Positions 41,591-51,955 are shown, counted from the first letter of the stretch. The stretch: DNA of 64,000 nucleotides from Nakaseomyces glabratus (GCF_010111755.1 NC_088958.1:930001-994000), one strand, 5' to 3'. Numbers and translations are program-made. Notes: generated by a model not told the origin, from the sequence alone.

Positions 41591-44500
41591 TCAAATCATT
41601 TCGTCAATTAGTTCCCTCTCTTTGCCATTAAGACAGTCATAGTCATAGATTGGCCGTCCGATATTATCTGCTGTAGCCTCAATGCACCTTTCAAATTGTT
41701 CGTAAATGCTTGAATTCATGTCCTCATTCTTATTCACAAAATTGTCAAAGTAATTTCTAAGTTGCATGTGCTTCTTGGTAGAGATAGAATCCATATCAGA
41801 TGCCCTTTCATCTTCACCTTTATCCAACATTTTCAAAAAAGAATCGATACCTATATTATCACAAGAGACCATACGATTAGCTTCTTGAAATATTTTATCG
41901 CTGATCTTCTTCTTCAATATCGACCTTTTTTCTGGATTGAATAATCTGCCGGAACAATTATTCAGTGACAAGGAGCAATCAGATGTCCCTGTCGAACTTG
42001 AGATAGTACTAACTTCGTTCTTACTATTACTACTATCAACCGCCTTGTTCTTGTCAAAAACACAAACGTAAGATTTATTGTCAAATCTTATACTACCTTT
42101 TGATGGCATAGATATGCTTCCCGACTCGATATCTGATCCAAAATCTGAAAATTCAGGCAGTTCATCATAATCTGGACCTGCTTCTAGCTCATTTTCATAA
42201 AATGTTTTATTTCTGAACGATATGGGCCTTTTAACACATTGAAATGTCTTATTAAATATCTTTGAATTCACTCGAATGCTATTCTCTTTTTCAGAGCTAA
42301 TAAAACTAGACAGACTGATCTTATTTTTAAGTTCACCTCTAAATGTTGGGACCAAAAAATACTCATAGTCCGATTGTTCCTCAATATCGAGAAGGCTCTC
42401 AACAGATTCATCTATTTCCGTATTGGACTCATTAACCTTAGAAGACTTAATGAATGATTTAACTATGTCAATCCCAAATTTACATTGATCTTTGAAAGAG
42501 TTTTCTAGACTGTTAGTATTACTGTCCAAATTTGAGAGATCAGAAACATTCTTTACCTCGAAATTAGAAGGTAAATCACGAACAGATTCGTTTTTCAAGG
42601 CATTCGTTGATATTATTGATTCTTCAATGGTGGCACCACATTGAAGCACAGATTTAGAACCAACATCAACAGATCCTTGAGAGCAATGATCTTTGACACC
42701 ACTACACGACTCATTATTATCAACATCTGAAAACCTGCTTTTCAAATTTTTGAATTCTTCACAAGAAGTTTCTACAACTTGTTCACCTAATAAGTCTTCA
42801 GAATAGTTACAAACATCCTCATTCAAGTGATTTTCATTAGTCTTACGGTAAGAGCTACCACCAGTTTTTTTCTTCTCTAAATTAAATTTACTGTTCTCTA
42901 AATTATCGACAATGGTCACTTCTTCTGAAATCTTTTTGGAGAAGATTTCATTCGAGTTCGGCGCCTGAACTGAATAATAACCTTCATCCAAAACGGTTTC
43001 TTCAGAAGATACCCTTTGCCTCTTCAATAGAGGATTCTTAATGTTAGTTTCTCCATCAGTAGAATCAGATTTCTCAATATCAGATCCTTGTCTTTTCAAG
43101 GAATTCTCCACATTGTGACTTGAAATAGATTGGCTAGCTTTTGTTACATGAGTAAACTGACATTCTTCTTGAATTATTAAAATTGAGTTCTCAGACTCTT
43201 CAAGATTTAATATATTATCATTCACTCTGATACAACTATTAGCTGAACAATTATCACCTGTTTCTTGACCTTTGTCGGAGTACTTAAATGAGGTCTCCTC
43301 TGCGCAGGAATCCTCTTCAAGAATATCGATAACTAGAGAATTTTGAGAGCGACATGGCGATAGATATTGGCTATCGTTGGCTATTATGATTGAATGACTT
43401 AGATCAGTTGATCTGTTTTGTGGATCTTTATTATTCAAGATATTACAGTTGAATTGCGTGGTAGGGCATGTCTCAGTGACTTCGGAAGTGTCGCTTGAAG
43501 CTTTTAGTCCTTCAGCGTCATCTTCTGAGATTGCTGGCAGTGAATTAAGCATGTGAGTTCTTACTCCATTACTATCACTCTTGGTCGATTCCTCCTCCTG
43601 ATCTTCCACTTCTTCAAAAGAGAAAACATCCTCATCAGCGGCAATATCAGAAATTGTACTATCCAAAAAGGAAGTAGTATCGTCAGCGTCTGTATGCAAG
43701 TTTCCAAATTTACGTAAGCTACCTGAATTACCTACCAATTCATTATTGGTCCTACGATCATAACTAGCTTCTTCAGCAGTAGCATCAGCTGGTGTTTCAT
43801 CAATTTCATGAATTTTCGTCTTAGACTCCTGGAAACCTTCAATTACAAATTCTGAGTTATTATCAGTCGTATCATGATTTTCCTCATGTGTCCTTCTCAA
43901 ACTGGTGAGATAGTCAATGCTATCGTCATCGGAGTAAGTATGGTTCACAACAACTCCAGGATCAATAGAATTGGTAGCGGCGATAACATCAATGGATATA
44001 GCACCTAATGAGTCTTCATGGGTCGCAACAACGATATGATCGTCTGATTTAAATGTTAAATCGTGATTGGAATCCTTAAATGTAACATTCTTTATAACAT
44101 TATTATTATTATTATTATTATTATTGACTACATTAGTGATAGGTTTCAAAACAGTCGACTTCCAAGTATCAATATTGGAGGCATCTTTGAAAAAGCTTCC
44201 TATATCAGTAGCATTAATAGTTTCAGCAGGTTTTAACCCTATATTATCAGTAGAAATATCTGCAAAGAATTGTTCTTCCATTGACACACTCTTTTCAAAA
44301 GCTTCTTGCATCGGAACAAATCTCTCATCTTGGCTATCAGTGAAATTGCGTAAATCAACCTCAGAACATTTTGCATTGACAGAGATAGCAGCAGCATTTT
44401 CCACTCCTCTATTTGAGTGAACATAACAATCATTAGCCAAGTATTGGTAATCAGTCTCAGCAGTTTTAGTAGCGGCAAGAATAGAAAAGGCGTCAATAGG

Positions 44501-44938
44501 GGCTAATACTGGTAGGGTGTCATCGGAAGAGTTAACAGGACTAGGGTAAGCTGCAGTATATTTATTGGAAACAGGAATTTCAGAATCTGTAGACCACCCT
44601 GCCCACAAGCTAGCTTTATCCTTAAAGAATGTTCTAGCAGAACCATTAAAAACCTTTCTCTTATAATCTCTTATAGAGTAGCACTTATTCTTCACTTTTC
44701 TGGATAGAATAGTTAGAGCAGGATCCCTTTTAATCTGTGCCTCCAAATCAAAAGGTGCATAACAGTCGAATAAATACTCCTCAGAGAATTCAATGAGAGG
44801 TGGGGAAGGGGTCCTATTAAAGACCTTTGTCTTTACAAATTCCTTGAACCTTGCCTTCTTAGATAAGAACTTTTCCTTAAACGACACAGGTTGTTCAGTA
44901 AATCTGTCAATCTTTGACTTAGAGGAAAATGAAAACAT
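41591..44938 (-). CDS. Long disordered protein, possible Gip1-type PP1 regulator
   Basis: 1115 aa, not recognised from sequence alone. It is rich in Ser, Asp, Glu and Asn with a poly-Asn run near residue 280 (ATT-type trinucleotide repeat at 44100-44126), and has no membrane segment or catalytic motif. The N-terminal 150 residues (for example PPLIEFSEEYLFDCYAPFD) and the C-terminal 60 look more ordered. Two candidate PP1-docking RVxF strings occur: KNVTF near 284 and RPISF near 904. In S. cerevisiae the gene beside ZTA1, same strand, is GIP1 (YBR045C), a sporulation-specific Glc7 regulator of 639 aa. I infer possible Gip1 orthology from position plus these motifs; length and divergence argue caution. 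Confidence 0.8.
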   Translation of the reverse strand: MFSFSSKSKIDRFTEQPVSFKEKFLSKKARFKEFVKTKVFNRTPSPPLIEFSEEYLFDCYAPFDLEAQIKRDPALTILSRKVKNKCYSIRDYKRKVFNGSARTFFKDKASLWAGWSTDSEIPVSNKYTAAYPSPVNSSDDTLPVLAPIDAFSILAATKTAETDYQYLANDCYVHSNRGVENAAAISVNAKCSEVDLRNFTDSQDERFVPMQEAFEKSVSMEEQFFADISTDNIGLKPAETINATDIGSFFKDASNIDTWKSTVLKPITNVVNNNNNNNNNVIKNVTFKDSNHDLTFKSDDHIVVATHEDSLGAISIDVIAATNSIDPGVVVNHTYSDDDSIDYLTSLRRTHEENHDTTDNNSEFVIEGFQESKTKIHEIDETPADATAEEASYDRRTNNELVGNSGSLRKFGNLHTDADDTTSFLDSTISDIAADEDVFSFEEVEDQEEESTKSDSNGVRTHMLNSLPAISEDDAEGLKASSDTSEVTETCPTTQFNCNILNNKDPQNRSTDLSHSIIIANDSQYLSPCRSQNSLVIDILEEDSCAEETSFKYSDKGQETGDNCSANSCIRVNDNILNLEESENSILIIQEECQFTHVTKASQSISSHNVENSLKRQGSDIEKSDSTDGETNIKNPLLKRQRVSSEETVLDEGYYSVQAPNSNEIFSKKISEEVTIVDNLENSKFNLEKKKTGGSSYRKTNENHLNEDVCNYSEDLLGEQVVETSCEEFKNLKSRFSDVDNNESCSGVKDHCSQGSVDVGSKSVLQCGATIEESIISTNALKNESVRDLPSNFEVKNVSDLSNLDSNTNSLENSFKDQCKFGIDIVKSFIKSSKVNESNTEIDESVESLLDIEEQSDYEYFLVPTFRGELKNKISLSSFISSEKENSIRVNSKIFNKTFQCVKRPISFRNKTFYENELEAGPDYDELPEFSDFGSDIESGSISMPSKGSIRFDNKSYVCVFDKNKAVDSSNSKNEVSTISSSTGTSDCSLSLNNCSGRLFNPEKRSILKKKISDKIFQEANRMVSCDNIGIDSFLKMLDKGEDERASDMDSISTKKHMQLRNYFDNFVNKNEDMNSSIYEQFERCIEATADNIGRPIYDYDCLNGKERELIDEMI
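44100..44126 (-). repeat. Trinucleotide repeat encoding poly-Asn
   Basis: Run of about nine ATT/AAT triplets inside the 1115-aa coding region, read as Asn codons on the minus strand. Typical coding microsatellite likely to vary between strains. Confidence 0.85.
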
Positions 44939-45743
44939 ATCAGTGAGTAAAAAAAAATAAAGTAAAATGAAAAGATTAATATATCAAAAAAAAAATAAAT
45001 AATTATTAAATCGGTATAATAAAATAGACAAAAAATAAAATCAATCAATATGAGAACACTGGATTAAATTCAATAATTCTTGGATATTTTATTAAACTTG
45101 ATCTGTTTGTCTACCTTTAAGTATTAACGAATTGGAAAACATAGATAAAATAAATAAAACTAATCAGAATGGTAAAAAATAATTAAGAATAAAAAAACAA
45201 CAGGAGAACTTTTTTAGAAATAATTCCAAGTTTAACATCAATTAAAAGTTGGGGAGATATTTATACCTGGTGTTTTAATTTAGCCATTTTTTGAATATTT
45301 GGTTCACAAAGTTACAAAAATGATTATATATTATTCTGGTTCACAAAAACAACTCAATAGAAATAAGTGAAGAGCTAGATTGAAAAAAACCAGGTATATA
45401 TTAAATTTATATTGCTTTTATACCATTAACTGATCAAAAGTGAAATTTCACATAAAATATACTCAATAGTTATGTACACTAGCTATCTGATCAAATTTAA
45501 ACGCCAACGAGAAACATTAGTATCATCACATAAATCACCGAGAACGATGCAAATAAGGCTCAATTATTGATATAACTGGCAAGTGTCCCAAGTATTAGTA
45601 CTTATGCTATATAAAGTGTAGGGAGATAAGTGCATAAAAACAATCTGTAAATTAAATTTAGAGTATTTATCAGTCTATAAAATATCCTAGAACACAGACC
45701 TCCCCCATGTAAAAATCCCGATTCCCATTCCCATGATTTAAGT
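44939..45743. other. AT-rich intergene (0.8 kb)
   Basis: Promoter of the 1115-aa gene and 3' flank of ZTA1. Very AT-rich, many A/T homopolymers, no supported ORF or RNA. Confidence 0.5.
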
Positions 45744-46799
45744 TTATTGAGGAATTTCAAGAGTTACTTTTCCAGTAGTTTGTCTCCTTTCAAGCAATTT
45801 AGCAACCTCTGCGTACTCAGATAACGGGTAAATGCCACTAATGTCAACTTTCAAGCTCTTAGACTGAACAAAGTGTTTGAATATAGAGCAATAGTGGTCC
45901 CACTCACTTCTAGTGCCCAAGTAACCGTATACCTGGGGCCTTAGAAGCTTCAAGTTTTTAGGAGATAATTTGTTGATTGCAAATGGTGGCACCATACCTG
46001 AGGCGTTACCGAATGATACTAAAGTACCCTTTCTGCGCAGTGCAGCAAGATCAGTTTCAAAGGTGTCTTTACCAATGGAATCAAACGCAGCATGAACACC
46101 TTTCCCATTTGTATATTGCATGACTTTCTCCAAGATGTCATCCTCTGCATAGTTAATTAAAAACTCAGCGCCATTTTCTTTTGCCATTGCTAATTTCTCA
46201 GCTGAGGAAGCCACAGCGATGACATGCGCTTTCCTTTGAGAAATCAATTGACACAAGATGGATCCAACACCACCTGATGCTGCATAGACCAAGATATAGT
46301 CACCTTCCATGACCTTATATGCTTCATCAATGAAAGAGATGGCCGTCAAACATTGCACTAGGGATGATCCATAGAGTTTTAAGTCCTCGTCAGGACAAGA
46401 TTGTCCGAGGTTCATTATATGATTCTCAGTACTCTTCTTTGTGTATTGCGCAAACGTTGATCCACCCAGGTATGCAACTTTATCACCAATTTTGAAGTCC
46501 TTCACTTCTGAGCCAACCTGAACCACTTCACCACTGGCCTCTCTACCAAGAACATATGGCAGTTCACAAGGGTAGTATCCCTTACGGAAATATGCTTCTA
46601 TGAAGTTGACACCGGCGTACTTATTCTTCACAAGGACATCGGTGCTGCCAATCGAGGGCACTGCAAAATCCTGATACTTAATAACATCATAGTCGTCACT
46701 CTTACCATCAATCAAGACAACCTTTTGTGTAGTTGGAATAAACATGGTTGCGATACTCTTAACCCCTACAGGAAATAGCTTCAAATTTCTCCTCAACAT
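45744..46799 (-). CDS. ZTA1: Zeta-crystallin-like NADPH quinone oxidoreductase
   Basis: Zinc-free MDR-family reductase acting on quinones and other reactive carbonyl substrates. The 351-aa frame exceeds S. cerevisiae Zta1 (334 aa) by an N-terminal extension MLRRNLKLFPVGVKSIAT, basic and amphipathic, which could be a mitochondrial presequence; alternatively translation begins at Met19 (46745). Family features: VLGREASGEVVQVG, the NADPH loop AASGGVGS near residue 175, and the C-terminal GKVTLEIPQ. No catalytic zinc ligands are expected. Neighbours FMP23 and REB1 fit YBR046C. Confidence 0.94.
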   Translation of the reverse strand: MLRRNLKLFPVGVKSIATMFIPTTQKVVLIDGKSDDYDVIKYQDFAVPSIGSTDVLVKNKYAGVNFIEAYFRKGYYPCELPYVLGREASGEVVQVGSEVKDFKIGDKVAYLGGSTFAQYTKKSTENHIMNLGQSCPDEDLKLYGSSLVQCLTAISFIDEAYKVMEGDYILVYAASGGVGSILCQLISQRKAHVIAVASSAEKLAMAKENGAEFLINYAEDDILEKVMQYTNGKGVHAAFDSIGKDTFETDLAALRRKGTLVSFGNASGMVPPFAINKLSPKNLKLLRPQVYGYLGTRSEWDHYCSIFKHFVQSKSLKVDISGIYPLSEYAEVAKLLERRQTTGKVTLEIPQ

Positions 46800-47249
46800 C
46801 TGAGTATATAAAGTCTTATATCAACGTTTATCAACTAGTAATAAGACTCAAGCATCTAAGTGGCAATTGGCATCGCCAACTAACACAAACTATATTAGGG
46901 TTCCCCTAACTGACCACTTCCAAACTGAATTTGGTTATCATCAGCACTTTTCCCTAAAACAAAGATCATCTTAGACATTAATTTGAGTTGACTGCAAGAT
47001 AAGAAACAATGGTGCAAATCAGAAGCTGCACCCTGAAAAGAATGCCATTGTTCAATGATGAGGCCCCAATGAACAAGATGTCAAACACGAAACTGTAAGA
47101 TGGGTATTGCCTATTGTGCAATGGCTCTGGGGTAACCAACCCACAGTATATATTTCGCTATTCAAAGTATATAAACAGAGTGCCTACGTGCGCATAAACC
47201 AGAGTTAATAGCAATACTCCAAACACATTTACAGAAACCAAAGAAAGAC
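46800..47249. promoter_or_regulatory. Divergent ZTA1-FMP23 promoter
   Basis: 450 bp between start codons. TATATATTT near 47147 and TATATAAAC near 47168 could be the FMP23 TATA region. A CCCCT stress-type element occurs near 46904. Confidence 0.4.
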
Positions 47250-47801
47250 ATGTACTGGCCACTGATGCGTAGAGCGTTGGCAAAAATATCTTACAGACCA
47301 CTGGTTATTGCCAGACCTAGTTGCAGACCATATTCAAAAGAGGTCTCAAGCAAGATAATTATACCACCGGCCGGTCATTTCGGTGAGGAGCTTAACTATG
47401 CTGGTGCTGTTGTGACCAAGAAGAGCAACATACCGATGCATGAGTACCGGCAACTGCCGGACGACTCAAACTACATTGAGAAATACTATGCTGAGCTTGA
47501 TGTGTTCTTACAGTACTTGCAAACGCAGTTGCACAAGAGTTACGTGGACTTCGAAAACGACCCTGATGAGCTTGTTTTCCAACTTGAGAAGTATATTGAA
47601 TTGCAAGTAAGGTCTAATTATGATGCGAACAAAGCTGGTGAAAAGCTTGTAATCGACAGATTTGTGGCATTTTGTGAAGGTGTGAAATTAACTTTGTGGT
47701 TGAATGGCGGCCATTGCTTCATTTTTGATGTATTGTTGCAAACAAAAGGTGAATTTGACAAGTTAGAGACCACAAAGAAGAAGCAAGAGATACACGCTTA
47801 A
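47250..47801 (+). CDS. FMP23: Mitochondrial protein Fmp23
   Basis: Poorly characterised mitochondrial protein; S. cerevisiae Fmp23 (YBR047W) has been linked to iron or copper homeostasis. 183 aa against 175. The first about 30 residues (MYWPLMRRALAKISYRPLVI) are basic with no acidic residue, a typical matrix presequence. The remainder is a soluble domain with a conserved-looking YIEKYYAELDVFLQYLQTQL helix. Identification depends on length, targeting and position between ZTA1 and REB1. Confidence 0.85.
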   Translation: MYWPLMRRALAKISYRPLVIARPSCRPYSKEVSSKIIIPPAGHFGEELNYAGAVVTKKSNIPMHEYRQLPDDSNYIEKYYAELDVFLQYLQTQLHKSYVDFENDPDELVFQLEKYIELQVRSNYDANKAGEKLVIDRFVAFCEGVKLTLWLNGGHCFIFDVLLQTKGEFDKLETTKKKQEIHA

Positions 47802-48074
47802 ATCTAACTCCCAAGACGAATACCATGGGGGCAACATACATACCAGCTAATATTCACTATATTTTCGTTTCCTCTTTCAATATCATTCTTGTTTTCCCTT
47901 GTTTCCCTAACGTATCAAATATACTTATAGATTACTACCACGACGATAGTAAAGCTAAATAAAGTTCAGAAGATTTATAAATTTACAACTAAGTGCTAAT
48001 TTAGCTCTTATCTACAAAAATGAATATACTAATAAGTATAAAAATGCAATGTCCATGAATGCTATATCATTATT

Positions 48075-50036
48075 TTAGCGTCTATTCTGCAGAACTTCCA
48101 CTGCATGACTGGTTAGTGTCGTACTTGGATGCACCCTAATGAATTTTGCTGTATGTGTGTGCAATTGTTTATTTGTTTCTATATCGTCAGAGGCTTGGTA
48201 TTCGAAATGTGCTAAGACTTTAGTAGCTACCTCGGTTGGATTCTTGTTTTTTATCTCTTTAACTAACCTTTTTAGTTTGTCGTAACATACTTCAGCTTCC
48301 AAAGGAGTCATTTCTGAACTTGGATTCGATTCGGCTAATTCTTGCCAGTCAAGCGATTTTTCATCAGTGATTTCTAGTTGTATAATTCTTTTAAAAAGCC
48401 ATTTCATATCTTCTTCATCCCTAGAATCTAGTCTATCAGAGGCTTCACGCTTGAGCATCTTGTTCCATTTGTACCTACATTGAATACGTGATCTTTTACC
48501 TTGCATCCTTTCACTTACGATAGTCCAATTTATAACATCCTTGAAGCTTAAGTTATTTTCTTTTTTATCAGAAATCATGCTATTTGAGTCATCTATGCCT
48601 AGGTCAGTTTGATCGCCCGAACCGAGTTCACCAATATTATTTCCACTTTCATCCATTCCTCTATATTGACCATTGGCTTCTTCCATCATTTCATTGACAA
48701 CACGTTTTAACATCTCTTCTTCCTCAGCAGTCCATCTATTTGCAGATCTGTTGCCACCACACTTCACATAATTCCTCCACCTATCTCTGCAGTCTTCAGG
48801 CATTCTGCCAAGAACTTTACCAATTTCTACCCATTGACCCTCTTTGTCTTTACACAGTTTCTCTAATATCTCATCTTCCTCTTTGTTCCATTTACCACGT
48901 TGTTCGAAGATATGATACTTTCTTCTCATATGCTTATATATCGAAGCGCTGGTACGATATGGTAATACTTGGTATATGCTATGCCAAAAATTGTCCCTTG
49001 GTCTATCCGAATTCCAAATTCTTTCACAAACTTGCCTTCTCGTCACGCCTTCAATGATTTGATACTCGTTAACAAATTTCTCTAGGGCTTCATCTTCCTC
49101 CTTTGAAAACGCTTTACTACTAATAATCCTACCATCAGGTTGTACCGAACCTCCTGCACCTTTCTTCGACGCAGCTCTTACCGAATCGGCTGTTTCCTTA
49201 TCAACCAGTTTCGAAGCGTTTATCACGGCTTCCTTCAACAATTGCCGAACTCTTACACTTTCAGGAACATCAACATCATATTCAGTACCGCCTAGGGTAA
49301 TCTTGTTTCCGAATGTGGTATCATTACGTTGTTTTGTGTTAATCACTTTAGGTAGAACCTCCTGGTAGTTCTTACCTTCTAGAGGTTTTGACAGGGGATT
49401 TGACAATTCATCATCGTAAGATCTTGAGCCATCGCCGAGACCAATATCCAGCGTTTGGTCATTTGGTTCATAGTTCAGTTTATCTTGGGGCTGTTCGGTA
49501 TCTGCACCCCCATCAACAGCGAGATCATGCTGTTGACCTTCCACATAGCTCTCTAGATCTTTCATGGCTTTCGCTTCATCGCTAGAAGACTGACCATCAC
49601 TGTTGTACTGGCTGAGGTCAGTGGTCTTATCCACATCCCTAGACGCCAATAGAGCCTTCTGGACTATGGGATCAGGCTGATCCATCATGACGCTTGGGTC
49701 TTCGAGATCGGCAAGGTCAGGATCAACTATGAAACCTTCGTCGTCAGCAGATGTTATGTCGGGCACGTTGTTGCTAATATCCTCAGAAAGCTTCAACTTT
49801 TTTGAGTGGCCTCCCTCCAGCGAACGTTTCCTCTCACGCTTAGAAACCTTCGAACCTCTACGCTTTTTACTCTTCTTACTCTTTCCACCATTGCCCGTAT
49901 GCGACTCTAACAGAGCGCCACCATCAGTCTCTGGCACTGCATCGCCGTCATCACCGCGCGCGCCACCGGAGAGCGACCCAACATACTTCATCACCGCCTC
50001 CTCCACAGACTGATCATCCTCCTTGTGCTCGCTCAT
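48075..50036 (-). CDS. REB1: General regulatory factor Reb1 (MYB-domain DNA-binding protein)
   Basis: Binds TTACCCG sites, sets nucleosome-free promoters and terminates RNA polymerase I and II transcription. 653 aa, shorter than S. cerevisiae Reb1 (810). The N-terminal half is acidic and disordered with a Lys-rich patch (KSKKSKKRRGSKVSKRERKR). The MYB/SANT repeats lie at about 310-555, with tryptophans in EERGKWNKEEDE-like, GQWVEIGKVLGRMPEDCRDR and SANRWTAEEEEML segments. The C-terminal helical region follows. Two Reb1 sites lie upstream at 50095 and 50412, suggesting autoregulation. Matches YBR049C. Confidence 0.95.
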   Translation of the reverse strand: MSEHKEDDQSVEEAVMKYVGSLSGGARGDDGDAVPETDGGALLESHTGNGGKSKKSKKRRGSKVSKRERKRSLEGGHSKKLKLSEDISNNVPDITSADDEGFIVDPDLADLEDPSVMMDQPDPIVQKALLASRDVDKTTDLSQYNSDGQSSSDEAKAMKDLESYVEGQQHDLAVDGGADTEQPQDKLNYEPNDQTLDIGLGDGSRSYDDELSNPLSKPLEGKNYQEVLPKVINTKQRNDTTFGNKITLGGTEYDVDVPESVRVRQLLKEAVINASKLVDKETADSVRAASKKGAGGSVQPDGRIISSKAFSKEEDEALEKFVNEYQIIEGVTRRQVCERIWNSDRPRDNFWHSIYQVLPYRTSASIYKHMRRKYHIFEQRGKWNKEEDEILEKLCKDKEGQWVEIGKVLGRMPEDCRDRWRNYVKCGGNRSANRWTAEEEEMLKRVVNEMMEEANGQYRGMDESGNNIGELGSGDQTDLGIDDSNSMISDKKENNLSFKDVINWTIVSERMQGKRSRIQCRYKWNKMLKREASDRLDSRDEEDMKWLFKRIIQLEITDEKSLDWQELAESNPSSEMTPLEAEVCYDKLKRLVKEIKNKNPTEVATKVLAHFEYQASDDIETNKQLHTHTAKFIRVHPSTTLTSHAVEVLQNRR

Positions 50037-50094
50037 TTTTCTGCCAGACTCTTCTATTGATGTTTTAGTCGTTTGGGCGCCAACGCTTATAAAC

Positions 50095-50101
50095 TTACCC
50101 G
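50095..50101 (+). promoter_or_regulatory. Reb1 site in REB1 promoter (proximal)
   Basis: TTACCCG about 60 bp upstream of the REB1 start codon; matches the factor's own consensus. Confidence 0.6.
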
Positions 50102-50411
50102 CTTCAAAGCACCGTATTTCCTGTCTGAATCACACCGGTGTACCGCAGCACAAAATTGCTCACGACGCAAGAACCCACTCAAGAGAGCCACTAGTTCAGA
50201 TCACTATAGGACTGCTGAGCGGCTAATGTGTTCTCAAGTAGAAGTTATAGACCTCCAAGTGCACAGCTTCCATCACACAACATTGTGAAGCTTAGCGGTG
50301 TGCTCAGCTCGATGCGGACCGGGATCCGGTGATGAGATCACCCTAGACCCCCCGTACACAGACTACTGCGGACGAGTCTAAGGAACGGGTTGGTCCCACA
50401 AATTAAGGGGG

Positions 50412-50419
50412 CCGGGTAA
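50412..50419 (-). promoter_or_regulatory. Reb1 site in REB1 promoter (distal)
   Basis: TTACCCGG on the minus strand, about 380 bp upstream of REB1. With the proximal site it forms a pair resembling the autoregulated S. cerevisiae REB1 promoter. Confidence 0.6.
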
Positions 50420-50690
50420 CAAACAGTCCCAACGGGCTGAGAGGGGAACATAGTACTGTGGACGACTTATATAAGCAGGAGGCAAATCTGCTGCTCTCAG
50501 TAGTAGTGCGTGTGTATTCAGCAAGAACGTTTAGTTTGTATTAGATGCAGGTCGTTAAAGTGTTCTGGCGTCTATGTGTGTGTTTGTGTGTTCCAGCGTG
50601 ATTGTTCCTGGTGTGCACATAGCCAGATGTCATGACAAAATATATATATATAGATATATATGCAAATGTATTATCGGTGCGAGGTAGTCT

Positions 50691-51524
50691 CTAGTTCAAG
50701 ACGTCGGGTGGCGGTCCTGCCGTCGCGTTTCTGTCGTGGGCTAGTGGTTGCAGACTGGCCTGTGTGGCGGGATACGGATTCTTGGCGGTCGGGTCATCGA
50801 TGTCTGTGTCCGTGTCCGCGTTTCGCTCCGTCTCCGCCTCGGTGTCTATGCCTGTGTCAGAGTCGGTGCCATCGGCGTCTATATCGTCGTCGGAGTTGAA
50901 TATGAAGGTACTGTTGTACAGTGACCGAGGCGAGAGCGATGCGGAGCGCTTGAGTCCCGCAGCTGCGCCGGTGAGACGTATGCTGCTGCTCCGCGGTGTC
51001 CGTCGCAACGACAGAGTCTCAGCGCTGCTATCCGCCGAGAGCAGTATATCTATGCCTGCCATTGCATCGCGTGGCACATCTACTACTTCGTTCTCCCCGA
51101 CCACCACTGCAGTCTTCGGCACCGAGCCGAGGTGTATTGCCTCGACGTGCACTGCCCCGAGCGGCGGCTGGAGCAGGCCTTGATCGACGGCCTCGCCGGG
51201 CAGAAAGTCTTCTATGTCCCCGTACGTGACCACACGGTTGTACTCGTAGCGCCGCCGCACTCCGCTCCTCCGCCCAGAGAGCGTGTACTCCACGCTGACG
51301 CAATCACTCAGCACTACATCCGAGAGCGCCCGCACTACGCCTGCGCCATCCACCGCCATGCACTGCACCGTCTCGCTGAAACGCACCTTCCGCACCCGGT
51401 TCTCCGCTCCGCTGCCACTGCCACCACCAACACCGCCAACGCCACTACCGCCACTACCGCCACTACCGGCCCCGGCGCTGCTCCGTCTCTTGCGCCCGTT
51501 TCTGTCTCTCAACAACATCTCCAT
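50691..51524 (-). CDS. REG2: Reg2-like protein phosphatase 1 regulatory subunit
   Basis: Targeting subunit of the Glc7 phosphatase, in S. cerevisiae a Reg1 paralogue in glucose-repression control. 277 aa (Reg2 338 aa; Reg1 over 1000), so Reg2 type. After a Gly/Ser-rich low-complexity stretch (residues about 18-42) comes VRKVRFSETVQCMAVDG, the RVxF docking motif embedded in the Reg1/Reg2 'VRF...V.QC' box. The YEYNRVVTYGDIEDF segment also belongs to the Reg family. Very GC-rich coding sequence with many CG-ending codons, unlike genes further left. Position after REB1 fits YBR050C. Confidence 0.85.
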   Translation of the reverse strand: MEMLLRDRNGRKRRSSAGAGSGGSGGSGVGGVGGGSGSGAENRVRKVRFSETVQCMAVDGAGVVRALSDVVLSDCVSVEYTLSGRRSGVRRRYEYNRVVTYGDIEDFLPGEAVDQGLLQPPLGAVHVEAIHLGSVPKTAVVVGENEVVDVPRDAMAGIDILLSADSSAETLSLRRTPRSSSIRLTGAAAGLKRSASLSPRSLYNSTFIFNSDDDIDADGTDSDTGIDTEAETERNADTDTDIDDPTAKNPYPATQASLQPLAHDRNATAGPPPDVLN

Positions 51525-51910
51525 GCGCTATCGTGCCCGTTGCTAGCCGCTCCCAAGACACAAAAACGCAAGAACCACTTTGTTGCCCATGGAACAGCAG
51601 TTTATATACTATGCCCCATGTTTACGGGCTCGGCTGTTCCGTGACAGGAGGTGGTCAAGGGCGAATCCCGCTGACCCGAATCTTGTGCTAAGAAATCATC
51701 GTAGTACTATCGGTACAACAGGGTTCCACGACGGGAATATTGGCTTTAGCCGATGGCTGTAGTCTAACAAGCGATAACTGAGCGAGCGTGTGCATATGTA
51801 TCTGTGTGGGGAGGGGGGAAGCCAAAAGTGTGTGATGGTGCGGGTGCTTCTCTGCGGGTATTTGTAATGTATGCGATGGCGATCGGGACTCGATAGACGA
51901 GTTACGGTGG

Positions 51911-51955
51911 CAGTGTGTGTCTGTGTGTATCTGTGTTTGTGTCTGTGTTTGTGTA
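51911..51955 (+). repeat. TG-rich microsatellite
   Basis: Irregular TGTGTGTCTG-type repeat of about 45 bp. Telomere-like composition but no regular telomeric unit. Confidence 0.8.

Larger units (their letters stand above)
50037..50690. promoter_or_regulatory. REB1 promoter and REG2 3' flank
   Basis: About 650 bp; composition turns more GC-rich than the preceding intergenes. Reb1 sites at 50095-50101 and 50412-50419, a palindromic CTTATATAAG at about 50466-50475, and an AT dinucleotide run at 50640-50660. Confidence 0.55.

Noticed and set aside
50660..51644. Long plus-strand frames opposite REG2
   Set aside because: GC-rich composition removes stop codons; no family features, while the minus strand has a Reg-type PP1 docking box and correct synteny.
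51803..51820. CTGTGTGGGG as a possible telomeric or telomerase-template match
   Set aside because: Only a short similarity to a 16-nt Candida glabrata type repeat, not tandem, and no telomerase RNA features around it.
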